Of a stretch of 64,000 nucleotides of DNA, positions 11,842 through 23,981 are shown piece by piece. The stretch's first letter is position 1, and each line of letters begins with the position of its first letter. Source of the stretch: Sequoia sempervirens. Its lineage: Eukaryota; Streptophyta; Pinopsida; Cupressales; Cupressaceae. The stretch covers positions 569,040,656-569,104,655 of the forward strand of contig VDFB02193867.1 of the NCBI GenBank assembly GCA_007258455.2. The letters are read 5' to 3'. The notes beneath the pieces were generated by a model. The model saw only the letters and a list, made by a program, of their open reading frames with translations, was not told the DNA's origin and did not search any database. The translations under genes and the position numbers were made by a program.

Positions 11842-11849
11842 TATATATT
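11842..11849 (+). promoter_or_regulatory. possible TATA box
   Basis: TATATATT lies 240 bases upstream of the ATG at 12089, in sequence that becomes GC-richer afterwards. The position is plausible for a gene with a ~200-base 5' UTR. It rests on position and motif only. Confidence 0.25.
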
Positions 11850-12088
11850 TCTTAATGGGAGTAGGTGGACGTCGTGTCGGCTTAGCTGTGGTGGAGGGGG
11901 TTGGTCAATACCTGCAACAGTACAAAACGTAGATGCGTATAGTCTATTCCTTCCTTAAGAGTCAATTGCTCACCGCTCGTGCCTAAAGACCACGGAAACC
12001 ATCTCCTAAAATAATCACGAGAAGATTGTGTAGTGGGTGGCAAGCAAAGAGAATTTCAGATAAAAAGTTTAGCAGACTTGGAGGGGTT

Positions 12089-12409
12089 ATGGAGGGGCTG
12101 ATTCCGTTGGTGTACAAGGCGCTCAGGCGCCACAGCAGCCGCCGAAATTATCACAGCCTGAGAACGGGTGAAGGGATTTCTGAAAGCCATGGTTATGTGG
12201 ATTACTTTGTTGCCTCTTCTGTAGAAAATCATGAAGTAGACGGGAAAGGTAGATTTAGGAAGGGGAGGAGTCTTTGTTTGCGCTTGCAGGATTTTGGTGA
12301 AGAGGAATTTGTTGGTAGGAGAGCACTAGACAAGGAAGAATTGCAGCAGAATAATGAGATTATGAAGAGGAAAAGAGAAAGATTGCGCCCAAAGAGCTTT
12401 GCCTTGTGA
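12089..12409 (+). CDS. small basic plant protein of unknown function (MEGLIP-type N-terminus)
   Basis: A 106-residue frame starting MEGLIPLVYKALRRHSSRR, then a Ser/Tyr-rich stretch, an acidic patch (DFGEEEF) and a basic C-terminus (MKRKRERLRPKS). The frame is open upstream to 12026, but the start at 12089 is preferred because an N-terminal MEGLIPxVYKA-like motif recurs, as I recall, in a family of short uncharacterised plant proteins. No signal peptide, membrane segment or catalytic motif is visible. The reading frame is intact, and base composition is higher in GC than the surroundings, as in a host gene. Its function is unknown. It stands alone, with no neighbouring cellular gene within 10 kb. 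Confidence 0.5.
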   Translation: MEGLIPLVYKALRRHSSRRNYHSLRTGEGISESHGYVDYFVASSVENHEVDGKGRFRKGRSLCLRLQDFGEEEFVGRRALDKEELQQNNEIMKRKRERLRPKSFAL

Positions 12410-12448
12410 TGGAATTAATCAAGCTGTTTTGGCTTCTGTTTTCTCATG

Positions 12449-12510
12449 GTAAATGTTGTATGTTAATTTCTTCGGTTTTTTTTTGCTTCTTTTTTCTGTT
12501 TCAATTGCAG
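12449..12510 (+). other. possible short 3'-UTR intron
   Basis: GTAAATG donor at 12449 and a T-rich run ending TTGCAG at 12510, 62 bases, just past the stop codon of the small gene. It has the composition of a plant intron but is near the minimum length. Confidence 0.3.
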
Positions 12511-15345
12511 AAACATTTAGAGCTTGGGTTCTCCACTTGTTGAGCCCTCTCCCAGCCGAGCCACTTGAGAGACTTTTTGAGAACACCCTCTGGCGAGGTG
12601 TTTAGAACCAAAGTATGATGAGGTTAAATTTGGCTGATGGTTTCAAGATCTGTGGGATTTTTGTTTTCAGTGAATTAAAGCTAAAAGAAAAATAGAAATA
12701 AGAGAGTATGGTAGCACAGCCTTTGTCAAAGTAGCAGACTAGAGTGAACCAGTGCTGTACAATAAAGACAGAGAGCAGCAGGGCTATCAGGGGAATATTA
12801 GACAGTTGTTTGAATAGCATAAACAATTGTGGAATCAATTAATGAGAACAGATTTCCACAATTCATGAAGATTATTGTCAAATGTTTCTGGATTAGATTG
12901 TGTCCATGTTGTTTGCATTACATTTCGGATCAGACTCTGTGATCCATTATCAGAGAAGAGAGTATAATTGTGGAATCATTTATGTTTTTTTGTTTTGTAA
13001 TCACTTTAAGTTGAGTGAAGGATTTGGGACCAATTAAAATTGGGATTTGAGAAGTTAGTATAATAAAGTGTATGTACATACAAAATTTGTAGATTTTTAT
13101 TCCTTGCAATAAAATTCCAGGCAATTAAGTTTTGTTCTTTGAGATGAAATTGTAAGCAATACAATCTTGTTTTTTGAGATGAAATTGCATGTGATTTTGA
13201 CTTCCTATCATGGCTGCATCCTTCATGTACAATTTTTTTTTCTTGTGATTAAAAGATTTGGAATTTATTATGTACTTATGGATGATATTTAGTTTCAAGA
13301 CAATGTGGTGTTAATGGAGAGTTATGTGGGTTTGTTATGTGAGAGTTAAAGTCTGAAACTTTCTTAAATCTTAGTCAAATCAATTTTATTATTTTTCATA
13401 ACACCAAAGACAAAATATAATCTTGATCATGCCTAGATATTATGTAGTATCTATTGGTGTTCGATGGAATGCTTAGATAACCACTTCTTGATACTTTTAG
13501 AGAGCCTTCAATAACACCTTATCATTCTTATGTGTGTTAATGTCTTAAGAGTTGTCATTAATTATGAAATCCTAGTAACTTAATTCAAACTCTTGAAGAA
13601 TTTGTGCATAAGCTAACAATTAATAGTCAAATTTGGGAAAAAGGTCAACTTAAGATTAACAACACTTTTGAATTTGAGGGAAATGATTATATATGTGATT
13701 ATGTTTGAGTGATAAAATCACTTATTTGATCTACTCTAACATGAAGAAACAAGCAAGATGAAATATGCTATGACTAAATAAAGCTTCAAATAGATTGTTC
13801 TTGAACGACATTTTTAGGATTTTATCAACTTATTTTAAAAAACCAGTTGAATTAGGTATAACTATTAGTGGTATATTTACTCATTTATGTACTTAGTATG
13901 TATTTATCATGTATTTATTCACTTTAGGTTAAGTTTTCTTACATAGTCTTATTTAGGTTCATTTTCTTTGATCTGTTGATGCATTAGTTATTGTTGGTGG
14001 TTGATGATACACTTCTCTATATGGGTAGTGAGTTTTTCATTCACCTCCTCACCTAGTTGCATTTTCTATAAACACAATCTTTTTGTTTGTATTTGCTTAT
14101 CAAATGCATGTTTCATGATCATAGTTTGCATTAAATGTGTACTATTGACAAATAGAATAGTCATCACATTGTTTGTTCATATTTCTTTGTTGTCCTTAGC
14201 AAAATTTGGATATCTAAATTAGTTCTTGGAAATTTGGTCTTGTGTAGTGTTGATTAGTGTAAAGGACCTTTTCAAGGGCCAACATGTCACTAACGACAAA
14301 GAACATGGAAAACCTTGCAAGAAGTAATGAGGGTTGACCTCCCTATCTATCCAAGTTAAGCCAAAGTTTGTTCTCCATGTGGCGAGGAATAAACGGGATT
14401 GAGATTGCAAAAAGAAAATAAAGCAAAACAAAGGCTAATGTTGGATATATACAATATTTACTACCAAAGCAAAGATGAATAGCTCATGATGCAATGGTCA
14501 ACATAAATGGGCATGCAAGCTACTTTTGCTGGACTAGATTTGTCCAACCCACAATGATTTTTTCACTCAAATTGCAAATGAAATTTGAAATCAGTAGAAG
14601 AGAATGATTTGGTGACTTAATGGTTCCTATTTGTAATTGAGCACAAATGTATGGTCTTTAATACTTGGTTCATGAAATTTATCACCCAATACTACACTAT
14701 CACAACCCTAGTAGGTGAAAATTGCATGTTTGGGTGATGTACAGTCACTGGCCATTAATTCTTGACTTTACCTTGTGAAAATTTTATATTTTGAATGTAG
14801 CTAAACTTTCCTCTACTGCTCTAGTGTTGTAGATCTCCTTGAGATGATGTGACAAAGCTACAAATGTCATAATTGTGTTGCTAGGATGGAGTGGTTTTGT
14901 ACAACAATGGTCATGCATCTCATAAGCTCTTAGATGAATTTTTTGGTGTAAAATTAGATGGTCAACGATATATTTTAAGAATTTTTACCTTTATTTTATA
15001 TTAAACCTTAGGAGTGTGCCACATGACCTCAATTAATTTATGACTTAGCTAACAAAAGAGGTGAGGTCCACCAACACTTAATTATGGAACACTTTTGCAC
15101 TTTACTGAATTACTAAACCACCATGTGTCATGATGCCAAGGTGAAACAAAGGAGGTTCACCATAATGAGATCCATAAAATGATGAACCTAATTTTACTAG
15201 TGTTGTCTCATTCAATTTATGAAGGTAATAATACATAAATAATAATCAGAAATCAAACCTAACTGATATAGCAATCAAAAGGTAGGTTTTAATAGGGTCA
15301 AATGTTGTGTACCTGTTGCAAAAAGTGTTTTTTTCAAGCCTCATT
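12511..15345. other. unassigned AT-rich intergenic sequence
   Basis: Probably begins with the 3' end of the small gene. No coding frame with family resemblance is found. Frames such as 14001-14222 plus and 14219-14431 minus look random. Confidence 0.4.
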
Positions 15346-16303
15346 GAGGACTCATTCACCCAGTGGTGAATGGGACCTGTCTAGGGTTCTAGAAAATCAA
15401 TTTCTAGGTTATGTTCTTCAATGTTTGCATTTTTAGATCCTAGTGGGAGACTGTCGAAAACTCAAAAATAAATTATGTAGCTCAATTTCCATGATTTTGC
15501 AAGAAAGGTGACAACTTTGACAACATTGAAAACTTTTTCAATTGATCTTCAACCTAAAACATGCAATCACACGTCAAAGAGGGAAAAAAAATTGTTTGTT
15601 AGGGAATAAGGGTTTGCCTTGGTCAAACCCCTTTTTGGTAATTAAACCTTGAAATGAAACAATGCATAAAGGAATGATGAATGAACAAATCTATGTAACA
15701 ACTCACCAAACCTCAATTGAAACCTTGGATTGAAAATCAGCAATCTTGCATGAAGTGGCCTCAATAAGTGTAGATCTTGATCATGAACTTGACATAAGAT
15801 AATGGCTTTGAACACTTGAACTTGATTATCAAGGCTACATCATCACATTAGCTCAACAACATGCATGATGCATTATGCCTTTGACATGATGAAATAGATC
15901 TTTGATTGCTACAATAAACTTCAATAATATGCCCTTGAATGCCTTCTTGAATGCTCTTGAATACTCTCTTGATCATAAACTTGCTATAATGCTTGAATAC
16001 TTGAAGTTGTTAGGTGAAACTATGTGAAATAACCTTGTATTTATACGTGTCTTACTCTTAATTCCCAAAAATTTAAATAACTCAAGTCGACATCAAATCT
16101 AGGATTTAAAATCATTAAAATATCACCAAAAACATATCCCAAGGGAGGGGGCATTCCTAGGGTTAAGTGAGGACCCATTCGCCATGTGGTGAATGGGTCC
16201 TAGCATACTTAGCTAGAACACACTTCCTGGATTGTGAAATGTTATGTGGAAAGGGGGTCCTAGGACCTAGTGAGGACCCATTCACCAAGTAGCGAATGGG
16301 TCC
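15346..16303. repeat. three dispersed GGACYCATTC hairpins
   Basis: Near-identical inverted repeats with 13-base arms and a constant 4-base loop lie at 15348-15377, 16171-16200 and 16274-16303. Arms are GGACCCATTCRCC / GGYGAATGGGTCC, with loops CAGT, ATGT and AAGT. The third has one mispaired base. Intervening DNA has no coding frame. Confidence 0.65.
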
Positions 16304-18040
16304 TAGGTCACTAGCCTAGGACACATACCTTGTAAAATTAAGTGTTGTGTAATATCATTTAAGAGTGACAGGTTTTATCCCTCATAATCTGTAATTAATT
16401 AGGCTTGGATTTGAATTAAAGTGGTCAATTAACCTCAATTAATTAATGAAGCCCTAGATTAGTGTGAAAGTGTAAAGATGCACTTTACAACACCATAAAT
16501 AAGGCACAATTATGTCCATTTTATTAAAAAGGTTCATAACTTAATGTGAATGTGTAAAACACATTACAACACTAAATTAAGGCATAATTAAGCTCATTTT
16601 AATATTGATTATTCCCAAATTAAGTGAGAAAATGGGATACTTTTTTCTACACTACACAAGGATTTTTAATGGAATTCATGTTTTTCTTTTGTGAAAATCC
16701 CACAAGCCATCAAATCAGATCTACCTACAAGCATCAAATGTGATGAATTTAATGAGACTTAGAAGAACATCAAAACTACATGAAAGAGTACAAAAGAATA
16801 AATGGATAAAACTGAGATTTCCCATAAATGCCACAAGGCACACTTATTAGTTAGAATGTAACATAGGATGGATTTTCCACCTATAATGTAAGATTCACTA
16901 TAGTCTTGGCAACTCTTAGGGGTTCTTTTGCTTACAAAAGAAAAGGAACTTAAAATTTATCCATTAGGCTCAAAGTCACCATCAAAATTCTAAATTTAAT
17001 TTTTTTCAAAATTTTAGATAAGTTATCTATCCCTTAAAGATGGCTAAGAGAAGCCACAAGCTTCCCTAAATCCTTTTCCTTGGGTAGGGTAATCTTCAAC
17101 AATAGTTTGTATATCCATTCTAGCTTTAGTATGTGTATGAAATTTGCTATGGTTGTGAACTAGCAACATATACCAATGTACCCAAGTTAATAGTTGTCTT
17201 TCTTGCAACCAACATCTCCTCCATTGTTGATGTTGGGTAAAACCCATCAAATTTAGATTCATATAGGCACTTGCTTATAATCTTCTCCTAGAATGCACTT
17301 ATGGAAATTACCTTGTCATTAGAGTCCATTAGAGAGGGAAGCCCATGCTTTATGAGGATCTACATATGGGATTATCTACCACCGATTGCACCACAATTGC
17401 TAGATATGTCTTACATTCTTGTGGAATCATATATGTTGATGGTTGTTTTAGCATGACCAACTCTAAGTAAAATGATAGATCACTCTACTCCTCTTGCAAA
17501 GCAAAAAAATCAACTCCAAGGTTCCTTTCTAGTCAGGTCTTGACCATGTTAGATAGCTAAGTGGCCTATGTAATTTGTTAGCGAGGGGAAATTTACTAGT
17601 AAATCAAGTCTAAATGAAGATAAACCTTCAAAGTACTCAAATCTATTAAAAAGGTAAATAATTTGATGCACAAATCTAGATCTATTGTAACTTATTTGTA
17701 AAAGAAAGATCAAAATATTTCAAGGTTAAGAGAATGAATCTAAACTAACTTATAGATAATGATAAAATTCATTCAACTTCTAAGATCTAAAAGTTAGATG
17801 AGATCAAAAAACAATATTGTAATGATCAATATTTCATACAACCATTCACCATATTGATGCATTCATCAAAGGAAATCACCACAAAATATATTTTAAATTG
17901 CATGAAATCAAACCACCATATTTCATGTGTACACATTGGCTATTTAATGTCTCTCGAGGGGAACACATTGGCTATACAACAAAACTAGTGGTGTGCTCTG
18001 ATTCTACAATCTATGGACACACATGTGAGACTAACAAGCC
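16304..18040. other. unassigned AT-rich intergenic sequence
   Basis: No coding frame, RNA gene or repeat boundary recognised. The frame at 17044-17262 minus has no recognisable family. Confidence 0.4.
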
Positions 18041-18620
18041 CTCATCAGTGAGTTGTCTTCTTAGGTAGCATCACAAACTTGCGATTGAAGTTGGTCCTCA
18101 AAGAGAAAAGCGGCCTTATTTTGAGGGTTCTTAAGTGGATCTTAAGTGAAGACTTTCTAAATGATAACTACGGGCATCAGGTGAACACAAACATTGTGTC
18201 TCATTTTATGGCTTCCCTTCTAGACCTAGGTGAGATTAAATAATTGGTTGGGAGCTAACGAAGGAATTATTTAAGAAGAAGTATTTGGGAGGTCTGGATG
18301 AGGTTGTCTATGTGGCACGCTATGGATTAGGCATCCCAAGGTCAAGAGACATCTCGTGGGTGGTGGAAGAGGCAACTATGGTAGAGTGGTTGCCATTTCT
18401 AGAATACTTTTGAACCATAACCCTCATACAACATAGAGCCAAGGCACAATGGGGCTATGAGTTTCTAAAGAAAATTTCCAACCTAGAACCTATATATGAC
18501 CTTAATTGGCTCCACAAGTTCGCATACCAAGATGGGGAGTATGATGCATAATCTTCCTATGGGAGCGCAGATCAAATTGTTATAGAGCTATAAGATAATC
18601 CCCACAATACTGGGTCCCAA
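18040..18620 (+). pseudogene. decayed coding sequence, unidentified
   Basis: A protein-like stretch can be followed across two frames on the plus strand. The first (18070-18240) reads with segments such as LKLVLKEKSGLILRVLKWI and NTNIVSHFMASLLDLGEIK. The second (18250-18560) has KELFKKKYLGGLDEVVYVAR and, after a stop near 18411, QWGYEFLKKISNLEPIYDL. A frameshift lies near 18245. Amino-acid composition looks coding rather than random, but I do not recognise the family. It may be a transposon-borne or host pseudogene. Confidence 0.3.
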
Positions 18621-18668
18621 ACTTGGGACGTGAAAATTTCAAAAGGGAGTGACAAAAAAAATTGAGCT

Positions 18669-18784
18669 ATCTTCGTTCGAAGGTTTTTGTTTGACCGAAG
18701 GTACCTTCATTCGAAGGTATGTCAAAAAGTATCTTTGTTCAAAGATGGACCTTCATTCAAAGGTTGAAACCTTCAAAAGAAGGT
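18669..18784. repeat. cluster of five 16-bp palindromes (ACCTTCNTTYGAAGGT type)
   Basis: Palindromes start at 18669, 18703, 18731, 18749 and 18769. Arms vary in pairs (for example ACCTTC/GAAGGT against ATCTTTG/CAAAGAT). A second cluster of the same motif lies at 23719-23981. Confidence 0.7.
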
Positions 18785-19099
18785 AATTTCCAACAAATAT
18801 AATTTTGATATATTTTCATTTTATTATGTATTCAATTTTTAATTTTTACTGAACATAGGTTTTTCACCGAACATCAAGTTCTTCGTTCTACACAAGTGGA
18901 AAATAGTAAAATATTTTTAAAAAATCCAAAAAATATATGTGCACTAGGTATTGATGTCCTAATTTCATCAAAAAAATGAATTTTGATATATACAAAACAA
19001 GTTATGCTTGACAACATACACCTATGTCCAAATTATATACCCTGACTTTAAAAATTAATTAAAAAATATATAACAAAAAATTATGAAAAAATATCCATG

Positions 19100-19116
19100 C
19101 ACTAGATATTGATGTT
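19100..19116. repeat. target-site duplication of the LINE derivative (left copy)
   Basis: CACTAGATATTGATGTT, repeated exactly at 20282-20298. It flanks the insertion 19117-20281. Confidence 0.85.
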
Positions 19117-20281
19117 TTTGATAAGATAAGCAGCATTTACAGGGTGTTGTACCCATTACATAGAGAGCCCAGAGGGCCAAAGGAAAAACAAATAGAGACA
19201 GTTGACCGACAGCTATAGAACAAAACAAAAAAAGATTAGACAACCCCAAAAGAGGGGACCAATCTAACTCCCTGAACCCGAGGCCACATAGAGGCAACAG
19301 ATTTGGGGAGTCCCTTCTTCCATAGCACAATCGACCAAGAAGGCTCAGAATCAAAATCCACCAAGCGAGGGGAGGGGAGCGGATCCACAACAACCACAGC
19401 GGATGAGGAGCCATTACGGAGTGAGGGAGCCAGAAAAGAAGGAGAGGAAACAGGAGTGATCAAAGGACCAGCAACGTTAAAAGATGAGAGACGGGCAGGA
19501 ATCGATGGCATAGCGATAACAAAAGGTTCTACAGAAGGGTTGGTTGGTAGAGGAGCCTGGATAGGCTGTGACACCAAGGGGGCAGACAAGGGAGGGTCAC
19601 CACCTCAAAGGGATCAACTATGAGATGGTCTAAGAGAGCATTCTTCCACCAAGTAGCAGCACCCTTGCAGCAAGCAAGAGGGAAACTAGAGGCCAGGTGA
19701 CCAACAAAGAAACAACGCCTATACCAAAAAGGGAGCCCCTCATAGTCCAAAAGCTACTTCCAAGGTCTATCCTCCACCATCAAAACCACATCACCATGGA
19801 GAGGTTTGGAGATGTCCAAATTGATTAAGATACGAGCCACCATAATGTGCCCAAGGTCTCAAGTCATTTTATCCACCTTCACAAAGCTACCAATGGTGTT
19901 GCCAATAGCTTCAAAGCAAGAATCCTTCCAAAACTAGATGGGGAGATTCGGTAGACGAACCCAAACAGGTGTAATGTTCAAAGGCTCTGTAAGAGGATTA
20001 AAAGAGCGATACCAAGGTTGAATGAACAACGAATGAACACCCCACATCCAAACCTTATCCAACACTCTATCACAATCCTCCGAGGAAGAAAAAGAAAAAG
20101 AGAAAAAACCTCTAGCACTGGGATGGAACTCAATCTATCCCGAAACAATAGGCTTCCAAGAACCAGAAACTTATTCATGGAGATTAGGGAGAGAGGGCCA
20201 CAAGTCATTAAACCTGCAGACCACAGCTTGCCGCACATAATACTCCTCGTTCTCAGCAACCTTAGGCCCACAAACCACAAC
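19117..20281 (-). mobile_element. short L1-type LINE derivative containing only ORF1
   Basis: The insertion is 1165 bp, bounded by a perfect 17-bp target duplication. On the minus strand it begins inside the ORF1 region and ends with a plant-L1-like 3' tail (TGTAATGGGTACAACACCC, then a short A run next to the duplication). ORF2 with endonuclease and reverse transcriptase is absent: ORF1 runs straight into the 3' tail. It is therefore either an internally deleted copy or a non-autonomous form mobilised by a full LINE such as the one at 25-46 kb. Confidence 0.8.
19236..20281 (-). pseudogene. LINE ORF1 (DUF4283-like plus degenerate zinc knuckle)
   Basis: On the minus strand: a DUF4283-type RNA-binding region with VWVRLPNLPI near 19950, IEFHPSARGFF and a domain end near 19760. 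Next comes LDYEGLPFWYRRCFFVGHLA (near 19750-19690), where a CCHC knuckle is expected but most Cys residues are replaced. A Pro/Ser-rich tail follows (19589-19236). Stops lie near 20180, 20155, 19935, 19865 and 19755. It has the architecture of plant L1 ORF1 nucleic-acid-binding proteins and is non-functional. Confidence 0.75.
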
Positions 20282-20298
20282 CACTAGATATTGATGTT
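20282..20298. repeat. target-site duplication of the LINE derivative (right copy)
   Basis: Exact copy of 19100-19116. Confidence 0.85.
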
Positions 20299-23200
20299 AC
20301 AAACCTATATTTTAAAAATTATAATTTTATCCTTTCTACAAAAAAAAAGTTATGTTGGACGACATAAACGTTACTTTTTAAAAATGTTTTTTACTATAAA
20401 AAATAGTTATTAAAATTTACGTAGAAAGATTCAAGATTTATTTCAATATATATAGAATCTACACAAATGACCACAAATCACTAGTTTGTATCATCTTCAA
20501 TTTTTTAACGATTTAGCTCCTATAGGTCTCAAAAAGTGAATATCTAGTTAAAAATGTTGATATTAATGTCCATCTTGGCCAAAAAGTGGGACTCATTATT
20601 GTGGGATTACCCTATATTATAGTATAGGTGTATATGGGATGTATATCATCCTATAATATTTGTGAAAAGGCAACTTATCCATAAGGGCTTTTGTATAGAT
20701 CTCTCTTTCCAATATGTGTTATTCCTTAGTTTTGCTATATGGGGGTTTTTTGACCCAAAAATGTAAAACTTTTTTTGATATAATATATGGCGCAGCCCCT
20801 AGGTTGCAACTTACCGAGCAAAAAAAACTATATGTTGTCAAAATAGGTAACTTTTATGCATATGAGCATCCACATCATAAATCACTTAGATCAAATCACA
20901 CTTGCAATGGAGTTTTATGATACTATTTTCTTTATTTTCTTTGTTTTAATTTTATTTGTATGCTCTATTTGAGGTTTGTCGTAGCTTAGGATAGGAAGCT
21001 CTAATTTTGTATTTGTTTCCTACTTTGAATTCTAAATTATGGCTTACATTCCTAAACTAGCATGTCCTTTTTCTATCAAAGAAAACTTTTTTTGTGTAAT
21101 ATTCACTTAATAGGTATCTTAAAGGAAATAGTCCTCAATATATTTCGTGACTTCTCCCTATGTGGGTGTCTCATTCATTGTTGCATCAGAGTGTTGATCA
21201 CTTGAGTTCTCTCTACAATACTCCCCTAATAATAGTTTAGCCACCTCATAATTGTTGAGTATGGGATTCATCTTTAAGGACGGAAAATGTTATTCTCATA
21301 ATCTAAAAACTAATTTATAGAAAGATGGTTTTCCCAATTTATAAATCCAATAATCACATTGACATCAATTTTTCTTCATATTTTGGAATGGTGTATTTTA
21401 CTTGAACCTTGAAAGGTGTGTGACCACTAAAACACCTCTTCATTTGTTTTGTATTTGAATATGGGCTATGCCAATTATGTTGGATGGGTTGAGAGAACTA
21501 GTTCATAATGTCCATGTGTCTCCTCTCTAGAGTCACCTCAATCAACACCTTGAAATGATACAAGGGATCAACCCATTCTTTAGCCATTTATAATTATGTG
21601 CACCTTACAAGAAGATATCTTGACATATCTCTTGTCTTCAGTCCAAGTTTCTATATCCTAAATACATGCAATGGGACATACATGAACAAACTAGATTTGG
21701 TACCACTGGTCTAAATTATGCTAGAAATTTGGAGGATAATACACTAGTGAGGGACTTAATGTATTGTGACCAGTAACTAAAAAAGCATGCATAATATAAC
21801 TTGTTAACTAATCAATTTAAATCAAATAGTTCTATTGGAATTAAAATCTCATCAAAATTTGGTAAACTCTATGGAAGGGATGCATTCCTTCTACTCTATT
21901 ACATTACATTAAATTTTGCCAATTTCTATATTTACAATGCTAAAATGAATAACTTACTATCAAGGAACAATTCCACTTGAAAAGTCTCTAAACATGTAAA
22001 TTTTGAAAACATAGAAAACACTAAAAAAAAATACTATTTTTTACCATGTAATTTTTATCTAGATGCCCCAAGATGTCACTTGAATCAATAATTTAAGGAC
22101 TACCTAAGAGCATGCTAGGATTATTGATAGAAAATTTATGAGATAATTCTCTCTACACATTAAAGCATTATCAAAGTCCATCACCCTTGTTCTATTACAC
22201 ACTTTCTTATTTTATTTGATATTCACTTAGTTGTAAATCTAATCTATTAGGGTTCTAATTGAGAAGAACTTGAGCCTCGTCATTCAACAAATTCCCTAAA
22301 GGTATTCATAAACACTACATGTCCTTGTGCATATTTAGACATCAAAATTTGAGACAAAGTAAGTTTGAATAATGAATAGTCTTCCAATTTATATCCATGA
22401 CTTTCTTAAATCTATGTGCAAGTTTAGGTCCACGCTCACATAGGTGAACTCGATTGAAATATAGTTAGTACAAAATCCAATATCTTCATCTAAGTGAGTC
22501 CTAAAATTATAATACCTTAGTGAATCAACTATTGGTATATCTTACAACAAATATCCATTGTCAAATTTTAAGCTAAGTACCACATTAAATTTATTTCAAT
22601 TTTCACATTTAATTTAGTAGTTATTGTTTTTAATTCTAGCTCTTTTACCTAGATTAATTGTTTACTAATTGAATGAATTTATTTAATTATCCTAGATTAT
22701 TTTATGTAGATATATTATTCCCTCTAAATTTTATAATTTAACACTACATGTCACTAATCAGCATTAAACATGAGTAGGGCACTCATACTCAGTTAAAATA
22801 AGAAACATGTAACCAATGTTAATAAACAATAACCATAGACAAAAAAATCTAAAAGATCCATACTTTGGTGCCCTTTATATGCCTATTGACATAGCAACTT
22901 CCTTTACAAGGTAGTAGGTTATAAGCATAAAACCTTATCTCACTTATGAGCCATTTTGAAAAAAATGAGTTTTGCAAGTGTTAAAAGTTGGATTGTTAGG
23001 AAAAGGGTGTTGTACACCTTGTACAAGAAATATTTTTTAATTAATGTAAAATAAATATTTATTTGTGGTGCATCATTAAGAAGTGTGTTTAGCCACATTA
23101 AATTATTTGGATCCACTTGTAAATTTGTATGTAGCATAGGTTAGATATTTTATTTGTGGGTTGCACATGGGAAAATATTTAATATTCGGAAACTTAGTAC

Positions 23201-23718
23201 CAAAAAGTAAATGTGGGATCAATAGTTTTGTGTACTCATGGTTTTGAGGCACGTGGTTTCACAGTAACACTTGGTTGTTTTGTGTGAGCTTATAGATAAA
23301 ATCAAACACATGTTTAGTGGTTAAGATCAATTGTTTGGTTATTTGGTTGTTTGGCTTTGTTGTCATTGTATTGAACTTTCTTCTAAAAGTGCATATGTGA
23401 AGCATGGCATGGGATGTGGATACATGCTTGGACAAATGGAGGATGCATTAGAGGAGCTCGATGGTTTAGAAGTATTCATGAAGACTCTGTAAATGTATTT
23501 TAATGTTTACATTACTAAATAATACATTGAGTGTTGATGCTTTTGGATGCTGGGTTTTGTCCTCTTTAGGGTTTTCCTAAGGTATATTTTGTGTTATCTT
23601 GTGGTATATCTTTGATCTTTGCATATGGTTATTCTATAAGCTTGTATACATGTTTTTCTCTCATGAGGTTATGTAGGAAATGGCTTGATCAACCTGTATG
23701 ATTTTTCTATCATGGATA
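20299..23718. other. unassigned AT-rich intergenic sequence
   Basis: No coding frame with family resemblance. Sequence at 20282-20390 resembles 18945-19030 (an ACTAGRTATTGATGT phrase followed by GTTATGYTKGACRACATA). The LINE derivative therefore appears to have inserted into an older, internally duplicated repeat. Confidence 0.4.
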
Positions 23719-23981
23719 ACCTTCAATTGAAGGTTTTTCTTCAATAGAAAGACCTTCAAATGAAGGTCTTGAAAAAGTCACATGGTTGTCATGCTTATTA
23801 GACCTTCAATTAAAGAACAACTTCAAATGAAGTTCCTACACTAGAAGGTAATCTTGAATTAAAGGTCACCTTTGAATAAGGTCTTTCTTTAGAATTCAAT
23901 TGATGGTGTTATTAAAGTTGATTTTTAAAAGAATGTCAATCTATATATGATGATGATGTCACATAACCTTCAATTGAAAGT
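23719..23981. repeat. second cluster of ACCTTCAWTTGAAGGT palindromes
   Basis: 16-bp palindromes at 23719-23734 (perfect), 23752-23767, 23819-23834 (AACTTC/GAAGTT arms) and 23966-23981, with degraded relatives near 23802 and 23869. Same motif as 18669-18784. Confidence 0.65.

Noticed and set aside
18669..18784. Heat-shock-element cluster (TTC/GAA modules)
   Set aside because: Spacing does not follow the nGAAnnTTCnnGAAn rule, and the symmetry is a 16-bp palindrome with variable inner bases. It is better described as a palindrome family.
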